Below, piece by piece: positions 18,626 to 27,673 of a stretch of 64,000 nt of DNA. Every line of letters starts with the position of its first letter. Position 1 is the stretch's first letter. The notes under the pieces are model-generated. The model saw nothing but the letters and a program-made list of their open reading frames with translations, made no database searches and was not told where the DNA came from. The position numbers and the translations under genes are program-made. The stretch is from Campylobacter sp. VBCF_01 NA2 (GTDB taxonomy: Bacteria > Campylobacterota > Campylobacteria > Campylobacterales > Campylobacteraceae): the NCBI RefSeq assembly GCF_027797205.1, contig NZ_CP115607.1, forward strand, positions 558,001 to 622,000, read 5' to 3'.

Positions 18626-19090
18626 ATGGAGAAAAATTACAGACCAAATGTCGCAGCTATCGTGCTTGCGCCTTCGTATCCGTTTAGTTGTGATGTGCTT
18701 ATCGCCCAGCGCAGTGATATACGCGGGGCTTGGCAGTTTCCCCAAGGCGGTATCGACAAGGGCGAGACGCCAAAAATGGCAATTTTACGCGAGTTAAAAG
18801 AAGAGATAGGCACAGATGATGTCGATATTATAGCCGAGTGTCCGCAGTGGCACAGCTACGATTTTCCGGAGGCTGTGGCGCAAAAAATGCGCCCATGGGA
18901 CGGGCAAATGCAAAAGTATTTTTTACTAAGATTAAAAAGCCTAAAAGGGCTTGATATCAAAACGCATAAGCCTGAATTTGATGATTTTAAATTTGTAAAT
19001 GCAAATCAAGTTTTAAAGCATGTAAATCACTTCAAAAAGCCGATTTATGCGCTTGTTTTAAAATATTTTAAAGAGGAGGGATACCTTTAA
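18626..19090 (+). CDS. rppH: RNA pyrophosphohydrolase (Nudix)
   Basis: This 154-residue Nudix hydrolase removes pyrophosphate from 5'-triphosphate RNA, which starts 5'-dependent decay; it also acts on dinucleoside polyphosphates. The Nudix box reads GGIDKGETPKM followed by AILRELKEEIG, matching GX5EX7REUXEEXG, and is preceded by the family's RGAWQFPQGG. N-terminal YRPNVAAIVLAP is also typical. It is the first gene of nudH-lysC-hobA-holB-folP and its stop overlaps the lysC ATG. A TAATAT -10-like sequence lies about 30-40 nt upstream of the start. Confidence 0.95.
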   Translation: MEKNYRPNVAAIVLAPSYPFSCDVLIAQRSDIRGAWQFPQGGIDKGETPKMAILRELKEEIGTDDVDIIAECPQWHSYDFPEAVAQKMRPWDGQMQKYFLLRLKSLKGLDIKTHKPEFDDFKFVNANQVLKHVNHFKKPIYALVLKYFKEEGYL

Positions 19091-20295
19091 TGCTTATAGT
19101 TCAAAAATACGGTGGCACTAGCGTAGGCACATTAGAGCGCATAGAAGCGGTTGCCGAGCGCGTGATAAAGACTAAAAACGAAGGCCATGATCTAGTCGTA
19201 GTTGTATCTGCGATGAGTGGCGTTACAAATAGATTGGTCGAGTATGGAGAGTATTTTACAAAAGATCTAAACACTCGCGAAATGGATATGATGCTAAGTG
19301 CTGGCGAGAGGGTTACTAGCGCGCTTTTAGCCCTTGCGCTAAATGCAAAAGGCTACCCTGCGGTGGCGTTTTCTGGCAGACAGGCTGGTATCGTAACCGA
19401 TACAATGCACACCAAAGCTCGCATTAGTTTTATCGATCCGACTAATATGAATAAAGCCATAAAAGAGGGTAAAATCGTCGTAGTAGCGGGATTTCAAGGC
19501 ATTACCGAAGAGGGCGATATCACTACTCTTGGCAGAGGCGGAAGCGATCTATCTGCTGTGGCGATAGCTGGGGCGATAAATGCTGATACATGCGAAATCT
19601 ACACAGATGTCGATGGAGTCTATACCACAGATCCACGCATCGAACCAAAGGCTAAAAAACTCGATAAAATCAGCTACGAAGAGATGTTAGAGCTTGCTAG
19701 CATGGGGGCTAAGGTTTTGCAAAATCGTAGCGTAGAGTTAGCCAAAAAGCTTAAAGTAAATTTGGTAACTAGAAGTAGTTTTAATAACAACCAAGGAACA
19801 CTAATAACAGGAGAAGAAAATATGGAAGACGCAGTAATCAGCGGAATAGCATTAGATAGAAATCAAGCAAGAATCACAATCAGAGGCGTAGATGATAGAC
19901 CGGGCGTTGCGGCTGAGATTTTTTCATCTTTGGCGCAAAAAGAGATAAATGTAGATATGATAGTCCAAAATATCGGCATTGACGGAGCGACAAATTTAGG
20001 CTTTACGATCCCACAAAACGAAATGGAACCAGCCCTAGAAATCATGCGCTCAGTAATTTCTAATCCAAAATGCGTAATCGAAAGCGATAATGAGGTCGTA
20101 AAAGTCTCAATCGTGGGCGTGGGTATGAAAAGCCACAGCGGTATCGCTTCGCTAGCGTTTCGCACACTAGCAGCTGAGGGTATCAATATCCAAATGATCT
20201 CAACTAGCGAGATTAAAATTTCGATGATTGTGGCTGAAAAATACGGCGAGCTAGCAGTTAGAGCGTTACATAAAGCTTACAATTTGGATAAATAA
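19090..20295 (+). CDS. lysC: Aspartate kinase
   Basis: It phosphorylates aspartate at the entry to lysine/diaminopimelate, methionine and threonine synthesis. The kinase domain begins MLIVQKYGGTSVG and contains TTLGRGGSDLSAVAIA. Two ACT regulatory domains fill the last ~150 residues (around GVDDRPGVAAEIFSSLAQ and IVGVGMKSHSGIASLAFRTL), as in feedback-regulated alpha-type aspartokinases. At 401 residues it is full length. It is in the conserved phylum-specific order with hobA. Confidence 0.97.
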   Translation: MLIVQKYGGTSVGTLERIEAVAERVIKTKNEGHDLVVVVSAMSGVTNRLVEYGEYFTKDLNTREMDMMLSAGERVTSALLALALNAKGYPAVAFSGRQAGIVTDTMHTKARISFIDPTNMNKAIKEGKIVVVAGFQGITEEGDITTLGRGGSDLSAVAIAGAINADTCEIYTDVDGVYTTDPRIEPKAKKLDKISYEEMLELASMGAKVLQNRSVELAKKLKVNLVTRSSFNNNQGTLITGEENMEDAVISGIALDRNQARITIRGVDDRPGVAAEIFSSLAQKEINVDMIVQNIGIDGATNLGFTIPQNEMEPALEIMRSVISNPKCVIESDNEVVKVSIVGVGMKSHSGIASLAFRTLAAEGINIQMISTSEIKISMIVAEKYGELAVRALHKAYNLDK

Positions 20296-20828
20296 TGCAA
20301 GATTTATACACTTGGAGCGCTAAAACTCTGCAAAACGAGCGAGATATGGAGTGGCTCGAAAATCGCAAAGAGCATTGGATACCGCTATTAGCGACAAAAA
20401 TGCGTCTGCTATATAGCGGGTATTCGTTTGTGGTGATGTGCGATGATGAGAGAAGGTGGTTTGGCGAATATATCGTCAGCAAGATAAACGATAGCAAAAA
20501 CACCAGACCGCTTCTGCCATTTTTCGAGTTTTCATCGCTTTATAACCAAGAGATTACCTCCCAAGAACAGGTCGCTTTGCTAAATGATATGCTCTCGCTC
20601 TCATTTAGCAACGGCTTCATTTATTTTTACATAGGCAGGGGCGATCACGCTTACGCCAAAATAGCCAAAAGCCACGAGGACAGCTATTTGTGGCTCATTG
20701 ACGAGGCATTGCCAAACAGCTTTCAGCTAAGCGAAAACGATGAGAGCCTAGATATCAAACTGCTTCAACTCTTTAAAATTTTAAACAAAAGTATCGACGC
20801 GGTGCTTTTTGGTGAAGTTGTGCTTTGA
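20295..20828 (+). CDS. hobA: DnaA-binding replication initiation factor HobA
   Basis: HobA binds domains I-II of DnaA and promotes its assembly at oriC; it is a Campylobacterota-specific functional counterpart of DiaA. The 177-residue protein starts MQDLYTWSAKTLQNERDMEWLENRKEHWIPLL and contains VVMCDDERRWFGEYIVSKIN and FIYFYIGRGDHAY. I identify it from these segments together with its position between lysC and holB, the same order as in Helicobacter pylori and C. jejuni. Start overlaps the lysC stop (TAATG) and its own stop overlaps the holB TTG start. Confidence 0.9.
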   Translation: MQDLYTWSAKTLQNERDMEWLENRKEHWIPLLATKMRLLYSGYSFVVMCDDERRWFGEYIVSKINDSKNTRPLLPFFEFSSLYNQEITSQEQVALLNDMLSLSFSNGFIYFYIGRGDHAYAKIAKSHEDSYLWLIDEALPNSFQLSENDESLDIKLLQLFKILNKSIDAVLFGEVVL

Positions 20829-21442
20829 AACTCATTAATCAAATTTTTATAACGAACGATTATGCGGGTTTTAAAGCAAAAATTCTATCTGAATTTTCCC
20901 CTAAAAATTTGCGCTTTTTCGAAAGCGATGAGCTCAAAATCGACGAAGCTAGAAAGATAATCGACGAAGCCTATATCGCCGAGGTAGAAAACAAAATCAT
21001 CGTAATTAGCGCGGTTAAATTTCGCGACGAGGCGCAAAATGCGCTTTTAAAAATTCTAGAAGAGCCACCTCGCAATACTATATTTTTCCTCGTTGCGCCC
21101 TCGATTACGCTTTTATTGCCGACGATTAGATCTAGGCTAATGGTGCAAAATTTGCTTGGCGAGAAAAAGCGCGAGCGCACGGGGCTAAATTTGCGAAAAA
21201 TCGATTTGAGGCAGATTGATGCGTTTATTAACGAGTGCATAAACAAAGAACGCGTCGGCTCGCTCGATAAATTTGCCCTAAAATCGCTTGTCATGCAACT
21301 TGTCATCGAGTGCTTCGAAGCTGGGATAAAATTTAGCGTTAGCGAGCTAGAACACATAAACAAGCTCGTCTATCTCATCGAACACAACGCCAAATCCCAC
21401 GCTGTATTGCCGCCGCTATTTTTGATAATCAAAGGCAAATAA
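20825..21442 (+). CDS. holB: DNA polymerase III delta-prime subunit (short form)
   Basis: Delta-prime is the stator of the clamp loader. Recognisable marks are AQNALLKILEEPPRNTIFFLVA and the following TIRSRLM (the Ser-Arg-Cys-type sensor region, with Leu here). At 205 residues it is much shorter than E. coli HolB (334). It lacks a Walker A motif and zinc-binding cysteines, as seen in other members of this phylum. It starts at TTG overlapping the hobA TGA. Adjacent hobA, together with holA elsewhere in the window, reflects local clustering of replication genes. Confidence 0.87.
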   Translation: MKLINQIFITNDYAGFKAKILSEFSPKNLRFFESDELKIDEARKIIDEAYIAEVENKIIVISAVKFRDEAQNALLKILEEPPRNTIFFLVAPSITLLLPTIRSRLMVQNLLGEKKRERTGLNLRKIDLRQIDAFINECINKERVGSLDKFALKSLVMQLVIECFEAGIKFSVSELEHINKLVYLIEHNAKSHAVLPPLFLIIKGK

Positions 21443-22578
21443 TGAAAATTTTTAAAATTTCAAATAGTGCCGATTTTATGGCACTTTGCGCGCGCATTAA
21501 TTGCACAAAAGAGGGTGCGAAAATCATGCGCAAAAAATCAAATTTGAACTTTTTTTATATCAAAGATTTGCGCACCCCTGCGGCAAATATCTTAAAGCAA
21601 GATGCCCTTAGCATAGGTGCAGAGCTTGTAACGGCTGAGCATGTGATCACAGGCGGGGCAAACTCAGACGCGCTTTTGATTGCAAACGATAAACAGGTTG
21701 AAATTCTCTCAAAAAAAGAAAAGGCGCAGGATTTTGGGCTAAAAAATTTGGCGCAGTTTTTGGGGCAAAATTTCAAAAAACCCAAAATTTGCGAGATTAT
21801 GGGGGTTTTAAATTTAAATTTCGATAGTTTCAATCCCGCTTCTCGCACCCAAAATTTAACCGAAGCAATCGCAAAAATCGAAAAGATGATTGAAGATGGA
21901 GCCGATTATATCGATATTGGCGGGGTTAGCTCGAAGCCAGGTAGCGTGTATTGTGGCGGGAAAGAAGAGTTTGCTCGCATAAATGGCGTAATAAGCGAAA
22001 TTTATAGGCAAAATTTACACGAAAAGGTCAAATTTAGCCTTGATAGCTTTGATGAATACTGCGCCCGTTTCGCGCTAGATCACGGATTTAGCCTTATAAA
22101 CGATATTAGCGCAAATTTAAATTTAATCAGTGTTATCAAAAATTACGGCGCGAAATACTGCCTAATGCACATGCAAAACTCGCCCAAAAATATGCAAATT
22201 TCGCCACATTACGATGATTTGCTTGGCGAGATCGATGAGTTTTTCGCGCAAAATTTGGCGCAAATCGTCCAGCTTGGCGTGGAAGATGTGATTTTGGATG
22301 TGGGGATTGGCTTTGGCAAAACGGCTGAGCAAAATTTGATTTTAATCAAAAATTTAGAGCATTTTTTGCACCACAAAAAACCGCTTTTGGTGGGGGCTAG
22401 CAGAAAAAGCGTGATTGATTTTTACCATAAATCAAGCGTGGAAGAGAGATTGTCTGGCTCGTTGTATTTGCATTTGCTAGCAGTCCAAAATGGCGCAGGT
22501 ATCATCAGGGTGCATGATGTGAAAGAACACAGGCAAATGCTGGATTTAAAATCGGCTTATGATAAAATTTTGTTGTGA
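21442..22578 (+). CDS. folP: Dihydropteroate synthase
   Basis: It condenses p-aminobenzoate with hydroxymethyl-dihydropterin pyrophosphate in folate synthesis and is the target of sulfonamides. The TIM-barrel DHPS domain starts near residue 115 (EIMGVLNLNFDSFNPASRT) and has YIDIGGVSSKPGS, FSLINDISAN, ILDVGIGFGKTAEQN and LVGASRKSVI. An N-terminal extension of about 110 residues of unknown role precedes it, making 378 residues, longer than the usual ~280 but common in this phylum. ATG overlaps the holB stop (TAATG). Confidence 0.96.
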   Translation: MKIFKISNSADFMALCARINCTKEGAKIMRKKSNLNFFYIKDLRTPAANILKQDALSIGAELVTAEHVITGGANSDALLIANDKQVEILSKKEKAQDFGLKNLAQFLGQNFKKPKICEIMGVLNLNFDSFNPASRTQNLTEAIAKIEKMIEDGADYIDIGGVSSKPGSVYCGGKEEFARINGVISEIYRQNLHEKVKFSLDSFDEYCARFALDHGFSLINDISANLNLISVIKNYGAKYCLMHMQNSPKNMQISPHYDDLLGEIDEFFAQNLAQIVQLGVEDVILDVGIGFGKTAEQNLILIKNLEHFLHHKKPLLVGASRKSVIDFYHKSSVEERLSGSLYLHLLAVQNGAGIIRVHDVKEHRQMLDLKSAYDKILL

Positions 22579-22652
22579 AAATGGCTAAATTTTATTAGAA
22601 TTTTATCCAAATTTAGCAATACTTATCAGCTTAAATTTCACAAGGAGGGAAT

Positions 22653-23594
22653 ATGAGAAAAATTTGTGTTGGTGTCGCTGCGTTAGCGATATTTGCAGGT
22701 AGTTTGAGTGCGAAAGAATTTATCAATATCGGCACAGGTGGAATGACAGGGACTTACTATCCTGTGGGCACTGCGATTTGTCGCCTTGTAAATACCGATA
22801 AAAATTTTAAATGCTCAGTTCAATCCACAGGCGGATCGACATATAATGTCAATAATGTCCTTAAAAAAGAGCTAAATTTCGGCTTCGTTCAAAGCGATGT
22901 CGTTTATGACAAATACAATGGCAAGGGCAAATTCGAGGGCGAGCCAAATCCAAAACTTCGCTCAGTTATTTCGATTTATCCTGAGCTTTTGGCGTTTGTA
23001 GTCGCGCGCGATAGCGGAATCAAGGCTTATGCTGATATAGATGGCAAAAAGATAAATTTAGGAAATCCAGGCAGTGGAAACGAAGTAACAAGCACTTTGA
23101 TTTTTAATGAATACGGCATTGATTTAGCTAAAATGGCGCAACGAAGCGTGCTAACCGTGCAAGAGTGCCCAATGGCGCTAAAAGATAAGAAAATCGACGG
23201 ATATTTCTTTATGGTGGGACACCCGACTGCAAATATCATCGATGTAGCGACATCTATGCCGGTTGATTTGGTTGGTATCGATGAAGCCACAGCTGATAAA
23301 ATCGTAGAAAAATACCCATATTTCGCAAAAGGCGTGATTCCAAAAGGCCTTTATGAGGGGATTGATTACGATACTACGACGATTGGCGTAAAGGCTGTAT
23401 TAGTCGCTGATGAGAGCGAGAGTGATACAGCCGTAAGAGCGATCGTAAAGGCTATTTTAGATAATTTTGACGAGTATAAACAGCTCCACCCTGCGCTAAA
23501 TTTGGTTAGCAAAGAATCCCTAATCGAAGGTCTTAGCGCACCACTTCACCCAGCGGCTGAGGCGGTATTTAAAGAAGCTGGAATTTTAAAATAA
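22653..23594 (+). CDS. TAXI-type TRAP transporter solute-binding protein
   Basis: This periplasmic substrate-binding protein has a signal peptide of about 20 residues (basic start, hydrophobic core ALAIFAGSLSA). The mature part opens with FINIGTGGMTGTYYPVGTAICRLVN, characteristic of the TAXI family. Further family segments are VQSDVVYDKYNGKG and YFFMVGHPTANIIDV. TAXI members bind organic anions such as glutamate or C4-dicarboxylates, but the ligand cannot be predicted here. A very strong ribosome-binding site (AAGGAGGGAAT) precedes the ATG, suggesting abundant synthesis. The fused permease follows after 8 nt. Confidence 0.93.
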   Translation: MRKICVGVAALAIFAGSLSAKEFINIGTGGMTGTYYPVGTAICRLVNTDKNFKCSVQSTGGSTYNVNNVLKKELNFGFVQSDVVYDKYNGKGKFEGEPNPKLRSVISIYPELLAFVVARDSGIKAYADIDGKKINLGNPGSGNEVTSTLIFNEYGIDLAKMAQRSVLTVQECPMALKDKKIDGYFFMVGHPTANIIDVATSMPVDLVGIDEATADKIVEKYPYFAKGVIPKGLYEGIDYDTTTIGVKAVLVADESESDTAVRAIVKAILDNFDEYKQLHPALNLVSKESLIEGLSAPLHPAAEAVFKEAGILK

Positions 23595-23602
23595 GGCAGT
23601 AG

Positions 23603-25642
23603 ATGAAAAAAGACGAGCAGGTATTAGAGGTAAAAAGTAGAGAATTTTCGTCGAAAAAGCTATTTTGGCTTGTAACGCTAGTGTGCTTTGCGTGGGCTGT
23701 TTTTCAGCTTTATATCGCGTATTTTCCGATAAATGGCACGCGCGCTAGATCTATCCACTTAGGTTTTGCGATTTTTATCATTTTCGCTCTTTTCCCTGCT
23801 CGTTCGCACTCTAAGGCGCATTTTTACATACCATTTTATGATTATATTTTGCTGGCTGTGGGGACATTTGCGATACTTTATCCTGCGATTGATTTTTACG
23901 GGATTGCGCAAAGACCAGGCGATTATTTGCAAAGAGATGTGGTAATTGCGTTTTTAGGAATTTTTGTTTTATTCGAAGCTGGGCGCCGTATGATGGGCTT
24001 AGCGCTTCCGATAATTGCATTTTTGTTTTTGCTGTATTGCTATTTTGGGCAGTATATGCCAGATGTCATCGCGCACCGTGGCGCAAGTATCGAAAAGCTA
24101 GCCGGCCACATGTTTCTTACCACAGAGGGCGTTTTTGGCGTGCCTGTGGGAGTTAGCACAAATTATATTTATCTATTTGTGCTTTTTGGTTCGCTTTTAG
24201 AGCGCGCTGGTGCGGGGCAGTATTTCATAAATGTAGCGTTTGCGCTTTTGGGTAGATTTCGTGGCGGACCAGCCAAAGCTAGCGTTATTGCTAGTGGGCT
24301 AACTGGCATGGTTAGCGGAAGCTCGACTGCAAATGTCGTTACCGTGGGAACCTTTACGATTCCGCTTATGAAAAAAGCAGGACTTAGCCCAGTCAAAGCG
24401 GGCGCAATCGAGGTCGCAGCTGGCGTAAATGGCCAACTCATGCCACCTATCATGGGTGCGGCTGCCTTTATCATCGCGCAGTTTTTGGGTATGGAATACA
24501 CGCACATTATGATTGCTGCGCTAATTCCTGCGTTTGCGTGCTATGCGGGGCTATTTTTTATCGTGCATTTAGAGAGCTGTAAGCTAGGGCTTAAAGGAAA
24601 TTCAAACTACAAAAGAGTTTCAAAGCTAAAACTAATTTTAAGCGGAATTCACTTTTTAATCCCGATTATGGTGCTTTTATACACACTTTTGATTTTGAAG
24701 CAAAGTGCCTTTGCAGCGGCGTTTAATGCGATTGGTGTGTTATTTATCATAATGGTTTTGCAAGAGCCAGTTCGCAAACTAATCTACAAAGAGCAAATTT
24801 TAAGGCAAGATTTTATCCAAGGTTTTAGCGATATTTTTTGGGCTATGGTCGCAGCGTCGAAAAACATGGTAACAGTCGCAGTCGCCACTGCGTTAGCTGG
24901 CGTCATCATCGGCTCTATTTCGCTAACTGGTCTAGGAGCTGTGCTATCTGATCTAGTCGAGGCTGTGGCTGGGGATAATATTTTGTTGATTTTGTTAATG
25001 ACGGCGATAATGAGCTTGATTTTAGGCATGGGGCTTCCGACTACGGCGAATTATATCGTGGTTTCTAGCCTAATTGCGCCTGTGATTTTGATTTTAGCTG
25101 ATAGAAATGATTTGCTTGTGCCTGCGATTGCGGTGCATTTGTTTGTGTTTTATTTCGGAATTTTAGCCGATGATACTCCGCCTGTGGGAATTGCAGCGTA
25201 TGCCGCCGCAGGTATTGCTAAGGCAAACCCTGTAATCGTGGGCGTGCAGGGATTTATTTATGATTTGCGAACAGCGATTTTGCCGTTTGCGTTTTTTTTC
25301 AATAACAAACTTCTTTTAATCGAGTCAATCACCACCCCAATGGATCCAAAGGGCATTACATGGATCTCAGATCCCGCCCAAATCGCGCTTATTTTTGCTA
25401 GCGCGCTCATTGGTATGTTTGCGTTTAGCTCCGTGCTTCAAGGCTGGTTTGTGAAAAAATGCAACGCCTTAGAGCGCGCGCTACTGCTATGCGTCGTGCC
25501 GCTAATGCTCGTGCCAAATATGTGCGTGAGATATTTCGATTTCATCAGTAGCGAATACATTTGTTATGGCGTTGCTTTGGCGATTTATGTGGGGATTTTT
25601 GTAAAGCAGTGGTTCGCAAAACCAGAGGGCGAGCAAGCTTAA
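23603..25642 (+). CDS. TRAP transporter permease, fused small and large subunits
   Basis: The 679-residue inner-membrane protein with about 17-19 hydrophobic segments is of the 4TM/12TM fusion type that accompanies TAXI binding proteins. The N-terminal third corresponds to the small (DctQ-like) subunit. The large DctM-like part has the signature AGVNGQLMPPIMGAAAFIIAQFLG and, near the end, LGMGLPTTANYIVVSSLIAP and DDTPPVGIAAYAAAGIA. It imports a solute using an ion gradient. It lies directly between the binding protein and a 79-residue protein whose ATG touches its stop codon. Confidence 0.95.
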   Translation: MKKDEQVLEVKSREFSSKKLFWLVTLVCFAWAVFQLYIAYFPINGTRARSIHLGFAIFIIFALFPARSHSKAHFYIPFYDYILLAVGTFAILYPAIDFYGIAQRPGDYLQRDVVIAFLGIFVLFEAGRRMMGLALPIIAFLFLLYCYFGQYMPDVIAHRGASIEKLAGHMFLTTEGVFGVPVGVSTNYIYLFVLFGSLLERAGAGQYFINVAFALLGRFRGGPAKASVIASGLTGMVSGSSTANVVTVGTFTIPLMKKAGLSPVKAGAIEVAAGVNGQLMPPIMGAAAFIIAQFLGMEYTHIMIAALIPAFACYAGLFFIVHLESCKLGLKGNSNYKRVSKLKLILSGIHFLIPIMVLLYTLLILKQSAFAAAFNAIGVLFIIMVLQEPVRKLIYKEQILRQDFIQGFSDIFWAMVAASKNMVTVAVATALAGVIIGSISLTGLGAVLSDLVEAVAGDNILLILLMTAIMSLILGMGLPTTANYIVVSSLIAPVILILADRNDLLVPAIAVHLFVFYFGILADDTPPVGIAAYAAAGIAKANPVIVGVQGFIYDLRTAILPFAFFFNNKLLLIESITTPMDPKGITWISDPAQIALIFASALIGMFAFSSVLQGWFVKKCNALERALLLCVVPLMLVPNMCVRYFDFISSEYICYGVALAIYVGIFVKQWFAKPEGEQA

Positions 25643-25882
25643 ATGCAAAATTTCAAATGGCAAATTTCAAAGCAGTTAAAAACTGCAATGAGGCAGAAAA
25701 ATATTGATAATTTTAGCCTTGTTGTTTTGGTTAAGACTTTTTATGACGAGGCGCACCCAGGTCATAGCGAGGATATGAGAGCGGAGGTTTTTGCTATACT
25801 TGATGAATATAATCCAAATTTAGATATCGAAATTTTTGATATGGTTTGCAGGGCTTTGGGTATCAAAATCACACTCGGATAA
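25643..25882 (+). CDS. Small unknown protein coupled to the TRAP permease
   Basis: I do not recognise this 79-residue soluble protein. It is mixed-charge and probably helical, with segments KQLKTAMRQKNIDNFSLVVLVKTFYDEAH and FDMVCRALGIKIT. Its ATG follows the permease TAA with no gap, so translation is likely coupled. A strong bidirectional terminator follows 32 nt later. Having no signal peptide or membrane helix, it should act in the cytoplasm, perhaps as a regulator of the transporter or simply a passenger gene; the sequence does not decide. Confidence 0.75.
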   Translation: MQNFKWQISKQLKTAMRQKNIDNFSLVVLVKTFYDEAHPGHSEDMRAEVFAILDEYNPNLDIEIFDMVCRALGIKITLG

Positions 25883-25910
25883 ATTTGATATTTTTGTGAA
25901 TTTTAAAATT

Positions 25911-25948
25911 TAAAAATGGGGTCAAATTTGACCCCATTGTGCTTTTTA
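25911..25948. terminator. Bidirectional terminator between the TRAP operon and the cytochrome gene
   Basis: A perfect 24-nt palindrome (25915-25938, arm AATGGGGTCAAA) is flanked by an A-run on the left and GCTTTTTAAA on the right. It lies between convergent transcripts and can stop both. Confidence 0.9.
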
Positions 25949-25956
25949 AAGCAGAG

Positions 25957-27144
25957 TTAGAAAGTTATTTCTATGATTTCATAAGGCTTGGTGAAGCTTT
26001 CGTCCTTGACTTTGAGCAGGTTTTGAAGCTGTGGCGCTAGGACATAATAGACGATTTTGACATCGACGGTGTAGGTGTTTTGTGGCATAGTTACGCTAAA
26101 TTCTCTGCTCTCCCCGGCGTTTAATCTCGTATCTTCCTTCAAAGTTTTTGCGGCATACGATAGGGTTTCATCGCCTCTGCTGTCTGTATAGATCGCACGA
26201 AGCGCGCCTAAATTTTGCGTTGATAAAATTTTGCCAAGTCTGTCTTTGAATCTGACATGCACTTCAACCGAACGCCCGCTAAATCCTGTCGGAACCTTGT
26301 GAGTGGTTAAATTTTTTAAATTTATCACCGCTTTATCGCCGCCTAAGCGATTAAATCTAAGCTCAATCGCCTCTTTTAGGATATCTGAATTGCGTGCGCC
26401 GTTGAAAAAGTGAGATCTGATATCTCTGATAACCGCGCCTTCCCTAGGTGCGCCAGGGGCGATGATTTTTTTGGTCGATTTGCCCATGTGGCAATCCACG
26501 CAAAGTTTGGCGTTTTGCACGCCTGCACCCTCAGCTTGTGTGTTATAAATCGAAAGCTTAGATTTGCCGCCTTGTCCTTGGTGGCAAGAGTTGCAAAGCT
26601 CGTCGTTGTTTTGGAAAAAATCTCGTTTTTGGCTTTGGTGATACAGCGCGTCAGCCTCGCTCACATCGTATGGGCCAGTCACATAGTCCTCGCTCCACGA
26701 GAAGCTTTTGTATCCAGAGATACTCGGATCGCTTTGGTCTGGTTTGATTTTATCGACATTGTGGCAAATGTAGCACGAAATGCCGTTTTTGACATCTTCG
26801 CTTTTGGTAAATTCTTTGACCTTGTCTTTCTCGCCAAGATCAAGCGACAGCGCCACGCTCATCGATACATCTAGCTCTTTGATTTTCATTTTTGCGTTGT
26901 GGCATTGACCGCATGATAGCGTTAGACTCTCTTCTAAATTTCCCGTTTCTTTGGCGATTAATGAAATTGATTTTTTGTAAAGTTCGTTAGAATCCTCGTG
27001 TGATAGCGCGTGTAGGGATTTGACCCAAGCTTCATGCACATCGCTGTGGCAGGTGGCACAGACATTTGGATCAGCGAAATCAGCCTCAGCGGCAAACAAA
27101 AATGAGAAACCTAGTCCCAAAAGCCCTAAAAATTTAAACCTCAT
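25957..27144 (-). CDS. Periplasmic five-haem cytochrome c
   Basis: The 395-residue protein has a signal peptide (residues 1 to ~19, MRFKFLGLLGLGFSFLFAA) and five haem-binding CxxCH motifs: CATCH, CGQCH, CYICH, CNSCH and CVDCH, all in the first ~225 residues. The C-terminal ~150 residues are haem-free and beta-rich, containing NLTTHKVPTGFSGRSVEVHVRF, a segment seen in other multihaem cytochromes with an appended domain. It is likely an electron carrier or reductase subunit in anaerobic respiration. No partner enzyme is adjacent, so the electron acceptor is unknown. A strong GGAGGGAG ribosome-binding site precedes the ATG. Confidence 0.9.
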   Translation of the reverse strand: MRFKFLGLLGLGFSFLFAAEADFADPNVCATCHSDVHEAWVKSLHALSHEDSNELYKKSISLIAKETGNLEESLTLSCGQCHNAKMKIKELDVSMSVALSLDLGEKDKVKEFTKSEDVKNGISCYICHNVDKIKPDQSDPSISGYKSFSWSEDYVTGPYDVSEADALYHQSQKRDFFQNNDELCNSCHQGQGGKSKLSIYNTQAEGAGVQNAKLCVDCHMGKSTKKIIAPGAPREGAVIRDIRSHFFNGARNSDILKEAIELRFNRLGGDKAVINLKNLTTHKVPTGFSGRSVEVHVRFKDRLGKILSTQNLGALRAIYTDSRGDETLSYAAKTLKEDTRLNAGESREFSVTMPQNTYTVDVKIVYYVLAPQLQNLLKVKDESFTKPYEIIEITF

Positions 27145-27289
27145 AATCTCCCTCCAAGTCGAAATTTAGGCTATTCTAGCAAAAGAATTCTTAAAATATT
27201 CTATTAGTTAAATTACACTTTTTAGATAAATTTAATATTTTATTTATCCGAATTGCGCTAAATTTCGACGAATTTTTGGAGGTTGAAAT

Positions 27290-27673
27290 TTGAAATTTTT
27301 AGAGCAATTTAGCATTATTTTAGGAATTTCTCTGTGCGCTGAAATTTTATCCAAACTTATCCCGCTTAGCATACCGGCTAGTATTTATGGGCTGATACTT
27401 ATGCTTTTGGCTTTGATTTTTAGGGTGGTTAAAATCTCGCAAATCAGGGAGAGCGCGTCGTTTTTTATGCAGATAATGCCTGTGATTTTTATCCCGGCAG
27501 GGGCTGCTATCATCGTAGCTGGCGATGTTTTGATGGCGAATTTTTGGGCAATAATCGTGATTGTGGTGATTTCTACGATTTTGGTAATGGGTGCTAGCGG
27601 ATTTGTAACGCAGATTTATTACGAAAAAACGCTAGAAAAAGAGCGCAAAAAGCTCTACGAGGACGAAAAATGA
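27290..27673 (+). CDS. lrgA: CidA/LrgA family membrane protein
   Basis: The 127-residue protein has four hydrophobic segments and resembles holin-like LrgA/CidA proteins, with LCAEILSKLIPLSIPASIYGLILMLLAL and FMQIMPVIFIPAGAAIIV matching the family's pattern. Together with LrgB these proteins influence murein hydrolase activity or transport small acids such as pyruvate or glycolate, depending on the organism. It begins at TTG 27290 with a GGAGG site 7 nt upstream. The last four bases overlap lrgB (ATGA). Confidence 0.9.
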   Translation: MKFLEQFSIILGISLCAEILSKLIPLSIPASIYGLILMLLALIFRVVKISQIRESASFFMQIMPVIFIPAGAAIIVAGDVLMANFWAIIVIVVISTILVMGASGFVTQIYYEKTLEKERKKLYEDEK

